Shown one piece after another: positions 11,717 to 22,775 of a stretch of DNA of 64,000 nucleotides (position 1 is its first letter; each line of letters starts with the position of its first letter). Source of the stretch: Pseudeuparius sepicola (lineage: Eukaryota; Arthropoda; Insecta; Coleoptera; Anthribidae); assembly GCA_963920635.1 (NCBI GenBank), contig OY987298.1:142760257-142824256 (forward strand), written 5' to 3'. The notes under the pieces are model-generated. The model searched no databases, had not been told where the DNA came from, and worked only from the letters and a program-made list of their open reading frames with translations. Both the position numbers and the translations under genes were made by a program.

Positions 11717-11818
11717 ATCTTTGTTGGGACATGTCCTGACACGCTGCAGGCACAATGAGGATGAAACCGGTAAGGATCATTGTGCCTGCAGCGTGTCTGG
11801 ACATGTCCCAACAAAGAT
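11717..11818. repeat. Near-perfect 42-bp inverted repeat
   Basis: Left arm 11717-11758 and right arm 11777-11818 differ at one position out of 42 and are separated by 18 bases. The arms are GC-richer (GGACATGTCC, CACGCTGCAGGCACAATGA) than the surroundings. High arm identity means a recent origin or selection for pairing. Confidence 0.85.
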
Positions 11819-12119
11819 CGATATATATAAATTGTAGCCAGGAGAGAGGTTTCCAAAAAATCGAAAAATTCAGTCCTGCGCCAATGCGCGGAAACTATAA
11901 AACTTACCTAAGATCTGATTGGTCCACCAAATTCCTCTCAAAAAAGTAGTACAGTGACGTGAAAACCGCAACCCTCTAGCTTTAATAATAACCGAGATTT
12001 TTGAGAAAAACACCCAAAAACACCCAAAATGGGACACCCTGTACATTAATCTTCGTGTTCACACTGTCCAAAACCGTCTCATGTTTCTGGTTTTCCTCGA
12101 TATTGCCACCATTTAGCAT

Positions 12120-12420
12120 TCCTCCATGTCGACGAGTCGGGGCCATCATGAAGATGGTTCCCAGGTCTGCGAACGCGCGAGCGAGTTCTTAATGCGGGCC
12201 CGGAGATGGTTCTGATGTAATTGACGTTATCCTGCGAGCGGCCGCGGCTACGGCCGTCTCAAGGCTGCCCGGAGAACTGGAAAATTAGCCGGCCGAGATG
12301 GGAGACGTTTTTTTCCGCGGAGAGCGATTCGCATTTGCATCTAAATTAGACGGAACCGTTCCCGGTGCTCGGGTTCCCGCGGAAACCGCAGGAATCGCGT
12401 CTTCGTAGGATGCAGATAAA
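12120..12420. other. GC-rich, repeat-poor island
   Basis: A CpG-rich block with a NotI-like GCGGCCGC, an octamer ATTTGCAT at about 12331, and TAATTGACG and AAAATTAGCC words. No coding frame is convincing. It could be conserved regulatory DNA; that needs cross-species alignment. Confidence 0.3.
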
Positions 12421-12904
12421 AATAGACCAATTTTAAAATCCCAAAACTATCTCGAAATTGCTCTACTCGCAAAGGACGTAAAGACCGTAACTATTATTGG
12501 TTTAAAAAGCTGCGCTGATTAAAAATAATGTCAAAATGAGTTCGAAAACTGCTCTAATAATAGGTGGAACTATTCGTGAGATTTCTTTTGAGAATCTATG
12601 ACAATAATAGTAATGATCAAGCTGTCAAACAGAGTGTTCCAATAATAATAGGAAACTTGCTAGGAACCTACGTAGGTGAGGCCTTTGTACTGCGCTTAGT
12701 CAGAGAATGGAGTGTTTTTTCAAAACGAAAATCAAAGAAATGACAGAAAGGTTCTTATATCTATTTAGGGCGCCAAAAGGTTTACAAAATAGCCCAAACC
12801 ATACACCAGGGGTTCGAGTAGATGAAACCTATAAAACTATACCCGAGCAAATACCACAAACCTGGTTATATAAGGCTCTACCCATGCCATTAAAACTTGC
12901 ACCG

Positions 12905-13196
12905 AATATGACTTAAATATCTCAACTAATTTGGTAAATATTCAATAGCCCACATATTTTTTCCAACTTTAACACCCTGTAACTTTTTTATAAGGCCTTA
13001 AAAAGATGTAGTTTATACAAGAAAAAAAGTTGTGCAATTTTGAGGTCAATAAAATGGCACAAACAGATTTTTAATATCTTTTTTCGTTTGTGAGTTATTT
13101 TGAAAAAAGTAAAATTTTGCCCCATTTAACCGTTGCCCTATCTCTCACCGTTTGCAATATCCCCATGCTGTTCATTCATATCCGGGACCCAGTGTA
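12905..13196. repeat. Fragments of two foldback families
   Basis: 12905-12992 matches, in reverse complement, the outer/inner junction at 63020-63130 (CTTTAACACCCTG-TA-ACTTTTTTATAAGG). 13010-13110 matches the left arm of the 53667-54864 foldback directly, and 13110-13196 matches its right end (ATCCGGGACCCAGTGTA). So it is a patchwork of partial arms next to a Tc1 insertion. Confidence 0.65.
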
Positions 13197-13198
13197 TA

Positions 13199-14871
13199 CG
13201 AGGCCCGTCCCATATTAGTTGGCCCAGCTCGCTAAAAACTATAATTCGGTATTTTAATCCTAAACCAGGATTCGTAAATTTACTAAAACATTATTTACTA
13301 CTTACATTTGGCGAGTTTTATATTATTTTACACATTTTCTAAATAATTCCATTGTAAGCAAAGAAACATTATTTAGAATGTATTTTAGAGTACATGCAGA
13401 GCCAATGTATTAAAAATTTAATATCAATATGGCTTTGAAATAAACAAACTCATTGTGACAACTAATTTCATTTAACATTTGTAAGTCATTCAGTAGTCTC
13501 ATACACCGAGTGTCAAGTTAATATTACTCTTAAAAAAATATTAAAATGATGCCAGGAAAGGCGGTTAGTGAGGATGTACGGAAGATAATCATTTCTTTGT
13601 CACAATCGGGAAAATCGGCATTAGAAATTGGTAATATTGTCAATTTATCTCGATATACCGTTCGAAAGATCATACAGTTATATAGAATAACAACCTCTAT
13701 CGCCCAAAAGCAAAAACTGGAAGAAAGCGTAGAGTTGCTGATATCAATAAAAGAGCTTTAAGAAGAATACTTGTTAAAAACCACCGATCCAATTATGGAG
13801 AAATAAGTATATTATGGAATACTGCAACTGGGAAGAAGTTTTCTAGAACAACATGCCACAGGGTTGCTATGGAATTGGGTTTTAAAGTTTACAAGGTAGG
13901 ATTAAAGTTTATTTGTATCTGCAGTTTTAAATCATTTTTATGAGTACTCTTTTAGGCAAAAGAAAAACCATTACTCACTGGCGCACAGAAAAAAACTAGG
14001 TTGTTATTGGTAAAACAATACAGACACTGGTCTCAGGAACAATGGGATTCAGTTCACTAGAGTGACGAATCCAGATTTGAAGTGTGTGTAGGTGATAGCC
14101 GGAGTAGAGTAATAAGAAAGAAAGAGGAGGCGTATCATTCAGGCTGTGTGAAAAGAAAAATAAAATTTCCTGCATTCAGTAATGGTTTGGGGATCCATGT
14201 CTGCTAAAGGAGTATGCAGCCTGCATTTTGTAGAAGGTATCGTGAATGCCGAAAGATACATTTATATTCTGGAAACATACCTAAAACCTACTTTAGAGGA
14301 ATGCCGAAGAACTGGACTTGAATTTATTTTTCAACAAGATGGCGCTGCGTGCCATACAGCAAAACGGGTTAGAAACTGGCTGTTGGAAAACAATATTCTG
14401 CTTTTACCATGGGTATCCAGTAGCCCAGATTTGTCCCCAATTGAAACTTTATGGCATATCATGAAGAAAAAATTACGATTATCACCTGCGAGGACCATAC
14501 CAGAATTAAGAGCGAGACTACAAAATATATGGGATAGTTTTGCCCCAAATGATTGCCAGGAGTTAGCCAATACCATGTCTAGACGTGTTCAAGCTGTTAT
14601 AAGTAGAAAAGGTGACGTAACTCAGTGGTAGCATAAGTTAAGTAGTAGAGTTCCTTATTATCTAGGGCCAAAACTTTGCATTGGATACTACTGTTCTTAT
14701 TTTTTGTTACTTTATCTAGTAAAATAATACTGTTTTGTATATTTCGAAGTTTATTTGTTACCGATTTGACTAAAAGAAACCATTATTTCCTTATATTTTA
14801 TTTTTATTCAAGTATATTCAAGAATTGCCACATTTAGATTGACTGGGCCAACTAATATGGGACGGGGCTCG
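13199..14871 (+). mobile_element. Tc1-type DNA transposon, decayed
   Basis: Terminal inverted repeats of about 29 bp (CGAGGCCCGTCCCATATTAG) lie at 13199-13227 and 14843-14871 with one or two mismatches. Both sides are flanked by TA, the Tc1/mariner target duplication. The 1673-bp length fits a full-length Tc1-like element. The transposase inside is broken. Confidence 0.92.
13546..14631 (+). pseudogene. Tc1-family transposase (DD34E), inactivated
   Basis: The first frame (13546-13761, 71 aa) is a helix-turn-helix region, with GKSALEIGNIVNLSRYTVRK as the recognition-like segment. The catalytic part is at 14182-14631: FQQDGAACHTA holds the second Asp, and SPDLSPIE the Glu, with exactly 34 residues between them, as in Tc1. 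The first catalytic Asp lies near 14065 in SDESRFE, but TAG replaces the expected Trp codon just before it. Frame changes separate the N-terminal and catalytic parts. The protein would cut and paste the element at TA sites; this copy cannot. Confidence 0.9.
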
Positions 14872-14949
14872 TAGCTTAAATAAAAGCTTGTTTTTAAAAA
14901 GGTTTTTTGTTTTCAATTTTATTTTGTGCTTTTTAGTACCTATTTGATT

Positions 14950-15660
14950 CCCATGTCAGGAGGGTGGTAAATAAATTTAGTCCGCCATCTTGGGGCGGCC
15001 GCCATATTGGATTTCGTATGAAGTCATTCACATTATGGTTTTCTACCCGTCGAGCCCTTTCATTTGATACCCAACATGGGTATCAAATAGCTAATCCTCC
15101 ATCTTGGAGTGGCGGCCATATTGAATTTAGTATGATGTCACTACTTTTTTCGTTTTCTATGCTTCAAGCCCTTTCATTTGATACCCATGTTGGGTATCAA
15201 ATGAAAGGGCTCATGTTGGGTATCAAATATAGGTAATCCTCCATCTTGGAGTGGCGGCCATATTGAATTTAGTATGATGTCACTACTTTTTTCGTTTTCT
15301 ATTCTTCAAGCCCTTTCATTTGATACCCATATTAAGGAGGTTGACAAAAAATACATCATCAGCCATCTTGGAACGACGGCCATATTGCATTTAGTGTAAT
15401 GTCACTAACTTTTTCGTTTTCTATTTTTCAAGCCCTTTCATTTGATACCCATATTAAGGGGGTTAACAAAAGCCATTTTGAAAGTATTACAATATTGAGT
15501 ATTGCATATTGTATTCATTGTATTGTCACCGGAACTAAAGGTGTATGCAAAATTTCAGCTTAATCGGATGTCAAGAAGTGGTTCTAATTCAGCTTGCAAG
15601 ATTCGACCCACACGCATACCTACATACATAAATACATACTAACAGGTGAAGTTAAATAAA
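14950..15660 (+). repeat. Tandem array of about 120-140-bp units with a unique tail
   Basis: Four diverged units share CATCTTGGAGTGGCGGCCAT, TTTTTCGTTTTCTA and AGCCCTTTCATTTGATACCC. A local inversion near 15180-15230 places GGGTATCAAATGAAAGGGCT after its own complement. The tail (15530-15660) contains TTTCAGCTTAATCGGATGTC and ends AAATAAAAGCTTGTAAAAAG. Nearly the same end word occurs at 14876-14905 just after the Tc1 element. It looks like a dispersed repeat with internal tandem units. Confidence 0.75.
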
Positions 15661-17008
15661 AGCTTGTAAAAAGGACAAGGAATTAAAAGACCTGTAAATT
15701 TAAATCCCAAAATTTTAACACCCTGTAGGCATCTTGAAAATGAAGCGTGTATAGACGTATATACATACGAAATTTTAAAATAACGTTTTCTATCCAATTT
15801 TAAAATCTACAAAACTATAATACGACTCAACATTATGTATGTATAGCTGTAAGCAGGTGGAAACAACACTAAACACTACAAAATCTTATGATTTTCTAGG
15901 GCGCCTGGAAACGTTACGAAGTTCGTTCCCGTTCCTATAATTTCTTAATTTGCCTTCAAACAGTTTCATGCTTAGTAAGTAAGATACTTAGATTAGATAC
16001 TTTAAAACGTGTTAGTGGGACATCAAGAAAATACGTATGTATTAAATGAGTTTATTGAAAAATTGCTGCACAGTAACCTCGTCTTAGCACTGGACGCATG
16101 CTGCTCCTGACCGTCTTCAATTCACGAAGATTATGCTCGAAGATATGGACGCCTGTCTTTCTTCGCCAAGGCGCATTTGATGGTCATTCATTCGCATTAA
16201 TTCGCTTAATCTTCGCTTTATGAAGAATTAGAAACAGCTGCGCGGAACCGCTTTTTTTAGTGACTTGCACAAAGAGTAGTAATACGAGAATTTTTGCTAC
16301 GATGGCGAGGAATTGCAGAAATATTATGGGCCATTCTTCAAATAAATTACCTACGCTGGGAATTCTTTATAGCACCCTATGGCTGTGGAATGTGCAGTAC
16401 AAAGGAAATTAAGAAATGTCTCAAGGCTGAAAATTCATAATTACAAGGTGTAACCTTGTCCGCAAATGCCATAAAAAGACAGTAAATAGCCTAAATTTGA
16501 TAAATATGCACGACATAGATACCTAACAGAAAAATAAACATTTTTTTTATTTAAACACAATAATACTAGTAGTTGGACGAAAAGTTAAGTTTTTCGGACG
16601 ACCGCATACAATATTTTTTGTTTGAATGTGCTAATCAGAAATTATATCTACTGTTTATTTTTTCATTACAATAAATAATCTTAGTTACCTATGAAACCTC
16701 TCGTCGGCCATAGAACAGAGAAAACTATTGAACTGTCAATGTGCTTTTGTCAATCAGGTCAAATATGAAATAGTTTTAATGGTTTTTCATAAAAGAAATA
16801 CAACAAACATGAATAGAAATGAGGATTCTCCTTAAGAATGCATTATGGGGCACACCTCCCGAGAGAAAAGCAGCACATTTGGTTAGTTTAAACTAATACT
16901 AAAATATCGAAATTTAAAACTCGTAAATGAAGGACATTCACATGGTGTGTATTGTGATTGGTCCGTGAGCTTCTGCAAAAGTATTTTTGAGGACTCTGTC
17001 CGCTCATA
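15661..17008. other. No gene; small GC-richer segment at 16040-16260
   Basis: No supported gene. 16100-16260 contains clustered homeodomain-like words (CGCATTAATTCGCTTAATC, GAAGAATTAG) in repeat-poor sequence, a possible regulatory segment. The rest is AT-rich. Confidence 0.3.
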
Positions 17009-17368
17009 CAGGGTGAGTCTGAAATAACTGGTTTCCTTTTTTTGGGTAATAGAGATTGTCATTCTGAATCACTTTTCTTAATAATTTTTTTCCTAGCGCC
17101 GAGATTTTTCTATAAAATCCCCCCCTCTATGAAAACACGGCACTGGCGCCCTGCCAACAACCGAGTAGAAAATGGTAAATCATCAACTAGTATGTATTTT
17201 GAGACCGAGTTTACGCTATTGGTCAGTGCTGTGTCTTCTAGAGGGGGCATTTTAGGTGGATAAATTAGAGAAAAATTTGGGCGATAGGAAAAAAATATTA
17301 AGAAAAGTTGTCCAGAATGACCATCTCTCTTACCAAAAAAAGATGACAGTTATTTCAGACTCACCCTG
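17009..17368. mobile_element. Short TA-flanked MITE with CAGGGTGAGTCTGAAATAAC ends
   Basis: TA-CAGGGTGAGTCTGAAATAAC at 17007 is matched by its complement before CACCCTG-TA at 17370. The 360-bp body is loosely palindromic (a GTCATTCTG / CAGAATGAC pair). It abuts the 0.7-kb dispersed repeat. Confidence 0.75.
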
Positions 17369-17705
17369 TATAGTTCAACGTAGAAAAGAAAACGTTTCTA
17401 AAGAATGGGGGCAGCGTTGCGAGATTTCCTATACGAGTAGTCGTTATTTATTGGCGAACACAAGTTTTAGCATACTGAAGCCGAATTTCTGAACTCTGTA
17501 ATACCGAAAAAATAAAGCTCTCATCACGCGACCACTTACTCATTTTTATTTATCATTTATTTTTAACGGAGTGTAATAAAACACCTATTATATTTTTTCA
17601 ATATTGTCGCGTCTACCATCGCCTTTGAAATACGGCAACAAAGCACTTCTGCCAGCGAACCGGCCGACAAAACCAGTTAGCCAACGCGTTTTGTGCCTGT
17701 TTCTA

Positions 17706-18924
17706 CAGTGTGTTTCACTTTAAAACGGTCAATTCCGCATTTTTCGAAATATTGGTCGATCTTCAAAATTATTTTTTTTAACATATTGTATTCAAAGAGC
17801 TCTATCCTTTGGGCTACAGTTTTTTGATATACGATCATTCCATGGCCTGCTGCAATCAAACGAAGACCCCAAAAAATCACGAAATCGTATTAGGCATTTT
17901 TTGTTTGAAAAAATAATTAGTTCCATCGAATTCAGCTTAGCTCAGATCCCTATTTTCGCAGTTTCAATATTCTTACACTTTCAGAAAATAGGGCAAAATT
18001 TTGAAAAAATGGCACATTTAGGAGTGCCCTGTATAAAACACGGGCCTTATTTTGTGAATGTTTTTTCACAAATCGAAAAGGTCTTTCCCAAGGTACTATT
18101 ACAAATGATTTGGTATGTCTATCTCATACAGGGTGTTCGGAAAGAGAAAATGAATTTGTCTAATTTTTTTTAATTTCTTGTCGTAAATTCAAAACTTTTT
18201 TAAACTTTGTAGCTTTTACCGATCCTCGTTATAACTCGTCCAACATTTTTTTTTCAATTAGCAGTAACCCTCTGCAGCTTGCTGTTCTTCCCCTTAAAAA
18301 TTGATTGGAATGTGTGTCGTTCGATTTCAGAAGAACAGCTGCAGAGGGTTACTGCTAGTTGCAAAAAAGGTTGGAGAAATGTGTACAGGTTGTAAGGAGC
18401 ATTAGTAGAAGTTACCAAAATTAAAAAATAGTTATGAATTTACGACAAGAATTTTAAAAAAATTGGGCAAATTGGCTTTTTCTTTCCGAACACCCTGTAT
18501 GAGGTACGCATACGAAATCATTTGTAATAGTACCTTGGGTAAGACCTTTTCAATTTGTGAAAAAACATTCACAAAATAAGGCCCGTGTTTTATACAGAGC
18601 ACTCCTAAAAGTGACATTTTTTCGAAATTTGGCCCTATTTTCTGAAAACCCTGTTAAGTGCTAGAATATTGAAACTGAGGAAATAGGGATCTGAGCTAAG
18701 CTGAATTCGATGGAACTAATTATTTTTTCAAACAAAAAATGCCTAACAATTTCGTGATTTTTGGGGTCTTCGTTTGATTGCAGTAGGCCATGGACTGATC
18801 GTATATCAAAAAACTGTAGCCCAAAAGATAGAGCTCTCTGAGTACAATAAGTTAAAAAAAAATTTTTAAATCGACCAAAATTTCGAAAATTACGGAATTG
18901 TCCGTTTTAAAGTGAAACACACTG
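17706..18924. mobile_element. Nested foldback at a proven TA insertion site
   Basis: Ends are TA-CAGTGTGTTTCACTTTAAA and its complement followed by TA. Arms 17706-18126 and 18500-18924 are about 420 bp each. The homologous locus at 46324 reads straight across (GTTTC-TA-TGGTACGT on this strand), so the element was inserted at TA; one extra TA is present on the right. An inner element, 18129-18497, sits at the dyad. Confidence 0.88.
18129..18497. mobile_element. Inner foldback at the dyad of the 17706-18924 element
   Basis: TA-CAGGGTGTTCGGAAAGA and its complement bound 369 bp with arms of about 170 bp, including CAGTAACCCTCTGCAGCT. Its midpoint (18313) equals the outer midpoint (18315). Without it the outer arms would meet as CTCA-TA-TGAG. 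Confidence 0.8.
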
Positions 18925-19047
18925 TATATGGTACGTAAAGTTAACTGCGTATTTGGGCTACCACACAGCGCTCACTTTTTCGGCCGCCGGCAAGCTTGGC
19001 AGAGAGCTCAGTGGCGTTTCGTATGTTCGGGAATTAACGTGCGCAAA

Positions 19048-19128
19048 ATGTGTAAACAGGGAATAACGGTGCATTCTCAAGCACGAGAAATAATTGCCAA
19101 TGTTATATGGCTTTGCCTTCCTCTATAG
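19048..19128 (+). pseudogene. 5' end of a transposon-type ORF (HSQAREII motif)
   Basis: The frame starts at ATG 19048 and reads into VHSQAREIIANVI before stopping after about 26 codons. I recognise HSQAREI..NV as the start of a group of insect transposon-derived proteins that continue into a helix-turn-helix; the rest is missing. Copy b (45945-46660) has the same start with a few substitutions and stops at the same place. Truncation therefore predates duplication. Confidence 0.4.
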
Positions 19129-19304
19129 TCTTAGGCATCACCGTTAAGAATAATATTAATATATAAATTAAATAACTATTATATGAAAATTAAGTCGGTG
19201 AGTTACACAAAGTTGAGCTACGCCCCTGAACTGTGAGTAATTCTGTAATATTTAAGAGTTCTTCCCCCTTGCGTCGCACGCATTCTGCCTTAAGAAGGAC
19301 TATA

Positions 19305-19997
19305 ACAAATCATGTCTTTTGCGAACGGCGCTCACGGCCCAATCATATCACACCATTTAGGTATAGGTTGCGTCAAAAAATGTCAATATTTGACAAAAAA
19401 ATATGTAAGGAAATGAAAAAGCACCTAAACGCAGAAACAATTTCGTGGATACCCTATAAATATACAAGTATACAACATCCTTGAGCCGTTTAGTGAAGGA
19501 ATATAACATATACCACGACACCGATAAAGGCGGCTACGCTAAATCGATCATTGTGTTAATATTGCTTAAAAATGCCAAACGTGCCTCGCGTTTCCATGAA
19601 AGCCAACGGTGAAAAATGCAAATCAGCCGAGATACTCGATAAACATTTTTTGTGGTGCTGGTGCTCGCCACGCGACACACATAAGTATCTCCCAAGATTT
19701 TATAAAAATGTCTTGCCCGTGAAGGAAGTAGCTTCTTTAAAGAGTCAGTAGAGAACATCACTGGCCAAAGCGCGATCAGCTCGTCATCTATAGTTAGTCT
19801 TTGAACTAATAGAGAATATTATCTTCCTTTAATGGCCATTTCCAGGAACCTAAGCCTGCAGTGATGATTGACCTTACTTTTGTGCCTTAACTACACATAA
19901 CTAATTACCTACCTACTTAATGAGTCCAAATAGCCAGGAAATATCGTACAAAGATAATTTTTTTCTGAATGCGTGTGAGAGGATTTATGAGGAGGTA
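19305..19997. other. No recognised gene
   Basis: An open frame at 19534-19761 (-) shows no domain. Nothing else is supported. Confidence 0.4.
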
Positions 19998-21153
19998 GGG
20001 GAAAGTGGGGCAAAGCGGAACGGATTTTCGTTTTTTGCTTAAAATTCTTATATAATAAATAAAAATACTGTGAGAAATGTATGTACTAGAAGTTTAATAT
20101 GATACAAAAAAATGACCTTCATTTCTAATGTCCATCGTCAAGGATTTTTTTCTAAACGCCATTTGGAAAATGTGCTACATATGTTTCACTTTGCCCCACA
20201 GAGGGGGCAAAGCGGAACGTGTAGTGGGGCAAAGTGGAACATGTAGTATATTGTCTTACAATAGACAAAAAATATATTAGTGTTACATAATATCTATTGC
20301 ATAGATAAAATAAACATCAGAAAACCTAAAACAAGCTAAGTGATTATTCACAAAAGTCACAAACAAAGAGATTTTCCGAATCTGCATTCCTTGTGGGCCC
20401 AATTTTTGCACCTGCTACACGATAGCCACCCTTCACCTGGTTTAGATTGTAGAAAGTATCCTCTACAAATTATGCACTGAGTATCATCATTATCTTCACT
20501 TAAGTCTAGCTTTTCTTCCAACTGCTTACTCTTCCGTATTTGCTTCTTTTTTTGGTTTAGTTTTATTTTTAAATACATTTTTCTTTACCATATTTTTCTT
20601 TACAGCACTTACCGAACCCTTGGGGGTAGCTTTGTTTTTTTCTTGCAGTTCATAGTAATATGGGCTTGAAGTAAGCACACCAGTCCAAAACCATTACTTT
20701 CGTTTTTATTTTTACAAATTAAAAAATTAGTAAATTACAAAAAAGTAGCAGGTGGGGCAAAGTGGAATGCAACATTGGTGTGCCATTCCACTTTGCCCCA
20801 ATCTTCTTTTTTTACGAAAATTTGATATGTGACAAAAATGCGATAACTGACTGACTTCTGATATTTTGCAAAACATAGCCAACACCTTACCTTCTAACTG
20901 TCTAGCACGAATTAAAAAAAAAGAACGCAGTAGTTTCCAAACACAAAAATTACGTTCCCGGAGATTAACCGATTTTCACTTGTTTTGACATTTTCGGCCA
21001 TATTGCCTAAACCGTTAAAGGAATGAGTCTGCACTTTCTAGAATATAACTAGCGTGCTCTAGGGCACATATTTTTGCTACTGCCTTCTAGATGGCGCTAC
21101 ACGATACACACAATTCCGCTTTGCCCCTCGTTCCGCTTTGCCCCACTTTCCCC
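19998..21153 (-). mobile_element. Pogo-like DNA transposon derivative
   Basis: Inverted ends of about 24 bp (GGGAAAGTGGGGCAAAGCGG) are flanked by TA at 19996-19997 and 21154-21155. Further copies of the GGGGCAAAG(C/T)GGAA word lie at about 20206-20240 and 20755-20800, a layout suited to repeated transposase binding. The body keeps only the zinc-finger end of an ORF on the minus strand. Assignment to pogo/Tc1-mariner rests on TA and the PHD-type tail. Confidence 0.75.
20357..20578 (-). pseudogene. Transposase C-terminal PHD-finger remnant
   Basis: After a lysine-rich stretch the frame reads CIICRGYFLQSKPGEGWLSC, then SRCKNWAHKEC: the C-x2-C, C-x2-C, H-x2-C core of a PHD-like finger. Such a tail is found on arthropod pogo-type (DDE_1) transposases, where GE.W..C..C..WAH is typical. 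The frame then runs off, but a one-base shift restores a final VCDFCE and a stop. The catalytic domain is absent. A frameshifted, truncated relic. Confidence 0.7.
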
Positions 21154-21219
21154 TACGTATAGTTGGATCAGAGAACGCATGGATTTTTAATAAAAAAACG
21201 CAGGTTCTGAACAAAGCTG

Positions 21220-21310
21220 AAAATACCACGACTGAGCAGCAGGAGTGGTATTTTCTTAGCATTAGGATTATAATGAGTGATAAATTAACGAAAGGTATTA
21301 TCTATTATTA
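21220..21310 (-). repeat. Partial copy of the palindromic MITE at 5378-5516
   Basis: In reverse complement this matches 5375-5468, including ATACCACTCCTGCTGC and TTCGTTAATTTATCACTCAT. It has one arm and the loop only. Confidence 0.75.
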
Positions 21311-22439
21311 AGGCGCTACGATACCCCCCATTTTCAAGGGTTTCGTTTACATCTCCTACTTGCATTTCTTAATATTTTCACTTGATTTTTTTTTGTGGCT
21401 TAGATAAAACTACGAAGAATCGTCGTTGTGTATCACGAACTGTGCAGGGCTAATGCGACACTGTGAAAAAAAATGCCAAACATACCCGAAATTCGACTAT
21501 ATTCGGTTAAGAATTTCGAGTATTTCCACCGCTCAAAAATAATTCGAAGGACACAACGACGATTGAGGCATTCTATAACATTATTTTAAGACTACTTTCA
21601 AGTCGATACGTTTGTTCGTTTGGCTATGATTTGAAAACTACGAACCCATTGCCCGGCAATAAAATGATCCGTGAATTGGCCATTCGAGCAGGAATTAGAC
21701 GTACGGAGATAGGCGGGCGGGCGGGCGTTCGCTGGAACTCGTGGTTCCCCTACTTCCCCCTACTTCGGCGTACCTCACCGGGCTCGGAAACCACGTCAGG
21801 AGAACTTTCAATCGATATCAGATGGTTCATTTTTCATTTTATTAGTCTCAGTCTCCCTTATTTGTGTTTCGCTTGTTTTGAATGTTAGTATGTTAGCAAA
21901 TATTTATATTTCCGAGTACCCGAAGAAAATATTTTCTACCGCGACATTATGTATGTCGACTGGCATATAATAATACTCATTATTATTATTCCTCCAGGAA
22001 TTATAAATAAATAATTATTAATCCATTGCGCCACAAATAAATTTTAGAAAATAAATAATTATTATTCACAAAGTACCTACTTTTTGCTTTTGTGTAAAAT
22101 GGTTTAATCCCTAGGGCATAAAATGGCCTGGTCGTGCAAAAAGAGTAAATTTAAATTCTAGACCAAATTGTGCGCTTGATTTTTACTTTAAAAATGTGAT
22201 AGGTACAAGTAATAATTTTGCCAAATAAATGGGTCATGTGAAGCATTTTTTGAAAACGAATTCCTATGTAAATCGCTGCATGATAAAATCTAATTTATAT
22301 ACTTTCCAGAGGGAACGATAATAATTCTGACATCCAGTCAGTTTTAGAAACTTCTTCGTTAGAAGATTGTTCGAAAGTCATTGGAGTTGAAAATCGGGCA
22401 AAATAAAAATAGTACATTTTATTGTTCCAGTCTGTCGAA
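21311..22439. other. No supported gene; short inverted repeat
   Basis: AATCGTCGTTGTGT at 21417-21430 is mirrored exactly at 21551-21564, bounding about 150 bp. 21690-21790 is GC-richer with a GGCGGGCGGGCGGGCG run. The 85-aa open frame at 21631-21888 has no domain. Confidence 0.4.
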
Positions 22440-22640
22440 TTTATGACATTTTAATACATTTTCTAGGATGTTCGATAATTCAGATTTGTCAGAATAAGGT
22501 TCTGAAACTGAACCGCAGTCAGGGCAAGAATACCTATAATGTTTGATAATGATGTCACAACAGTCACATGTAGTGAAACCAATAGGAGTAATTTGTGGGC
22601 TTGAGTGCTTTTATTCCCGTAGGTACTTAATATGGTTTCC
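22440..22640 (-). pseudogene. Possible zinc-ribbon-like coding fragment
   Basis: One minus-strand frame is open for about 60 codons and reads TTCDCCDIIIKHYRYSCPDC before an acidic, serine-rich segment. The paired cysteines suggest a small zinc-binding unit. The frame is interrupted upstream. I do not recognise a family and regard this as weak. Confidence 0.2.
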
Positions 22641-22775
22641 AGAATTTGAGAGAGGGATACCCTACATATTTTGCATTTTGCACACTTATTCGGATTTAGG
22701 TATAAGTAGTACTGCAGGTGCATAGGGTTTGGGAAACAAACTTTCTGGGAAAAACAGGGCTTTGAATGGAACATT

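Larger units (their letters stand above)
9290..12041. mobile_element. Cluster of foldback modules with CAGGGTG ends
   Basis: A module of about 215 bp starting CAGGGTGTCCCATTTTGG is present at 9290-9503 (+) and, inverted, at 11245-11459 and 11826-12041. Its other end carries ACCTCTCTCCTGGCTACAA followed by TTATA, a join also seen at 9834-9865. Between the copies sit a 1.15-kb foldback (9866-11014) and two hairpins (11018-11243, 11717-11818). Both hairpins are followed by the same CGATATATA word before the inverted module. Module boundaries coincide with TA dinucleotides. Confidence 0.75.
17373..19304 (+). repeat. Dispersed repeat, copy a, split by a foldback
   Basis: 17373-17705 plus 18927-19304 match, in reverse complement and with few changes, the uninterrupted 45945-46660. 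The unit is about 715 bp. It carries the start of a transposon-like ORF (19048-19128). The interruption is the foldback at 17706-18924. Confidence 0.85.

Noticed and set aside
9279..12192. Numerous 60-85-aa frames in the foldback cluster
   Set aside because: They are translations of repeated arms (the same peptide recurs with each copy) without domains.
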